From NCBI GenBank assembly GCA_035505955.1, contig DATJQH010000083.1:1-6997 (forward strand): 6,997 nucleotides of DNA. Reading direction: 5' to 3'. The stretch is from Fen-999 sp035505955 (GTDB lineage Bacteria > Pseudomonadota > Gammaproteobacteria > Burkholderiales > Rhodocyclaceae). Under the pieces are notes generated by a model. That model saw nothing but the letters and a program-made list of their open reading frames with translations. It was not told where the DNA came from and made no database searches. The first letter of the stretch is position 1. Each line of letters starts with the position of its first letter. Below, piece by piece: positions 5,652-6,997 of the stretch. Both the position numbers and the translations under genes were made by a program.

Positions 5652-6997
5652 ATGAATCAAGCCATCTTCACCCACATCCGCAAGGGCGCCTTCCTGGTCG
5701 CTGCCATGGCCGGCTTTGCCCAGGCCGCGGTGACGCCGCAGGAAGCGGAACAATTGAAGACCACCCTGACGCCGCTCGGCGCCGAGCGCACCGGCAACAA
5801 GGACGGTTCGATCCCCGCCTGGACCGGCAGCGGCGCGCCAGTGGCACCGGGCTACAAGACCGGCGACCGCCGGGTGGATCCCTTTGCCGACGAGAAGCCG
5901 CTGTTCGCCATCACCGCGGACAACATGGACAAGTACGCCGATCATCTGACCGACGGCGTCAAGGCCCTGCTCAAGAAGCATCCAAAGACTTTCCGGCTCG
6001 ACGTCTACCCGACGCATCGCACCGCCGTGGCGCCGCAGTACGTCTATGAGGGGACCCTCAAGAATGCCACGCGCGCCAGGATCGTCGAAGATGGCGAGGG
6101 CATCGAAGGCGCCTACGCCGGCACGCCGTTCCCGATTCCGAAGAGCGGCATCGAAGTGCGCTGGAATCACATGGCCCGCTGGAAGGGTGAATCGTCCACC
6201 GCCAAGACCAAGATCTGGACCGTCACCGCCACCGGCCAGAAGGTGCTCGGCTCGGAAGTGGTGGCCGACGAACAGTTCCCGTACTACTTCCGCAAGGGCA
6301 GCCTGGAGAGCTTCAAAGGCGAGTTCTACGGCTACCGCCAGCTCACCAGCGCGCCTTCGTTCCGCGCCGGCGAGGCGCTGCTGGTCTGGGACAGCTCGAA
6401 CTTCGCCAAGCAGGACCGGCAGGCCTGGCAATACCTGGTGGGACAGCGCCGCGTGCGCCGGGCGCCGACCATCGGCGAGGACAACCCGGACTTCGTCGCC
6501 TCGGGCGCCAACTTCTTCGACGAGCCGTTCGGCACGCAGGGCAACCCCGAGCGCTACGACTACAAGCTCGTCGGCAAGAAGGAACTGTTCATCCCCTACA
6601 ACAACAACAAGCTCTTCTCGGTGAAGGACGAGCAGGCGATGGGCGAGCACCATCACGATCCGGGCGCGGTGCGTTGGGAGCTGCATCGCGTCTGGGTGGT
6701 CGAGGCGACGCTCAAGGCCGGCAAGCGCCACGCCGTTCCCAAGCGCATCTACTACCAGGACGAAGACACCTGGGGCACGGCCATCTTCGAAGGCTGGGAC
6801 AGCCAGGGCAAGCTGTGGCGCACGGAGCTGTGCATGGCCTTCGCCGCGCCCGACATTCCGGCGACGATCGAGTCGTACATGGATTTCTTCTACAACCTGG
6901 CGACTGGCCAGTACGTCTATCGCAACGCGATGGGCGACAGCGACAAGCAGTACGTCAGCCTGCCGCCGCGTCCTGAGAGCTACTTCTCGGCCGATTC
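5652..6997 (+). CDS. DUF1329 family exported protein (3' end beyond window)
   Basis: 448 codons are open from ATG 5652 to the window edge without a stop. The family is usually about 450-460 residues, so only a short tail is missing. A Sec signal peptide is clear: MNQAIFTHIRKGAFLVAAMA, then GFAQA, with likely cleavage after A25 (motif AQA). The mature start, VTPQEAEQLKTTLTPLGAER and GSIPAWTG (53-59), is diagnostic of DUF1329 (PF07044), which I recall as having a LolA/LolB-like lipoprotein-carrier fold. Other landmarks are the His-rich EHHHDP (332-337), ELHRVWVVEATLK (343-355), RIYYQDEDTWG (365-375) and PRPESYFS near the edge. It is periplasmic or attached to the inner face of the outer membrane. 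AGGA lies 9 bases before the start, and only 16 bp separate it from the DUF1302 gene, so the two are co-transcribed and probably work together. No biochemical function is established for the family as far as I know. Confidence 0.92.
   Translation, partial: MNQAIFTHIRKGAFLVAAMAGFAQAAVTPQEAEQLKTTLTPLGAERTGNKDGSIPAWTGSGAPVAPGYKTGDRRVDPFADEKPLFAITADNMDKYADHLTDGVKALLKKHPKTFRLDVYPTHRTAVAPQYVYEGTLKNATRARIVEDGEGIEGAYAGTPFPIPKSGIEVRWNHMARWKGESSTAKTKIWTVTATGQKVLGSEVVADEQFPYYFRKGSLESFKGEFYGYRQLTSAPSFRAGEALLVWDSSNFAKQDRQAWQYLVGQRRVRRAPTIGEDNPDFVASGANFFDEPFGTQGNPERYDYKLVGKKELFIPYNNNKLFSVKDEQAMGEHHHDPGAVRWELHRVWVVEATLKAGKRHAVPKRIYYQDEDTWGTAIFEGWDSQGKLWRTELCMAFAAPDIPATIESYMDFFYNLATGQYVYRNAMGDSDKQYVSLPPRPESYFSAD

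Noticed and set aside
3290..5653. Minus-strand open frame of 787 codons opposite the DUF1302 and monooxygenase genes
   Set aside because: It mirrors well-recognised plus-strand genes in GC-rich DNA, where antisense frames stay open by third-position bias. It spans two genes and their gap, and its translation shows low-complexity Ala/Val/Arg/Glu composition with no recognisable domain.
5613..6731. Minus-strand open frame of 372 codons opposite the DUF1329 gene
   Set aside because: Shadow of a gene with a clear signal peptide and family match on the other strand.

Overview
The window is high-GC DNA with strong GC bias at third codon positions, tight gene packing and Shine-Dalgarno-led genes. 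The gene families (a sigma54 activator of the XylR/DmpR type, a type I extradiol dioxygenase, a two-component flavin monooxygenase and a DUF1302/DUF1329 envelope pair) point to a Gram-negative proteobacterium that degrades aromatic compounds. A betaproteobacterium of the Rhodocyclales or Burkholderiales is my best guess, but the sequence alone does not fix the taxon. I see no mobile element, tRNA, rRNA or CRISPR.

Layout. Positions 1-711 (minus strand, running off the left edge) encode the sensor half of a XylR/DmpR/MopR-type sigma54-dependent activator. It has a complete XylR_N-V4R effector module, including the zinc-site residues and the His/Trp pair that contacts phenol in MopR. Positions 712-1100 are a divergent regulatory region. 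It holds two nearly identical 15-bp boxes exactly 42 bp apart (candidate activator sites), a sigma54-type -24/-12 element (GG-N10-GC) facing right, and a weaker sigma70-like promoter facing left that overlaps one of the boxes. Positions 1101-6997 (plus strand) look like one operon: extradiol dioxygenase (HsaC/BphC-like), flavin reductase (HsaB-like), flavin-dependent monooxygenase of the acyl-CoA-dehydrogenase fold (HsaA-like), a DUF1302 outer-membrane protein, and a DUF1329 exported protein cut by the right edge only a few residues before its expected end.

How it works together (inference). A phenolic effector binds the activator, which occupies the paired upstream boxes and drives the sigma54 promoter. 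The reductase supplies reduced flavin to the monooxygenase, which ortho-hydroxylates a phenol to a catechol, and the dioxygenase then cleaves that ring in the meta position. The DUF1302/DUF1329 pair probably serves the envelope side, such as handling or uptake of a hydrophobic substrate. The enzyme trio matches the HsaA/B/C set for the A-ring of steroids (3-HSA to 3,4-DHSA to ring cleavage). The control system, however, is that of phenol and alkylphenol operons, so the substrate could be a secosteroid, a bulky alkyl- or arylphenol, or something not yet described. No steroid-nucleus, ring-hydroxylating dioxygenase, ferredoxin or meta-cleavage hydrolase gene is in the window to decide this.
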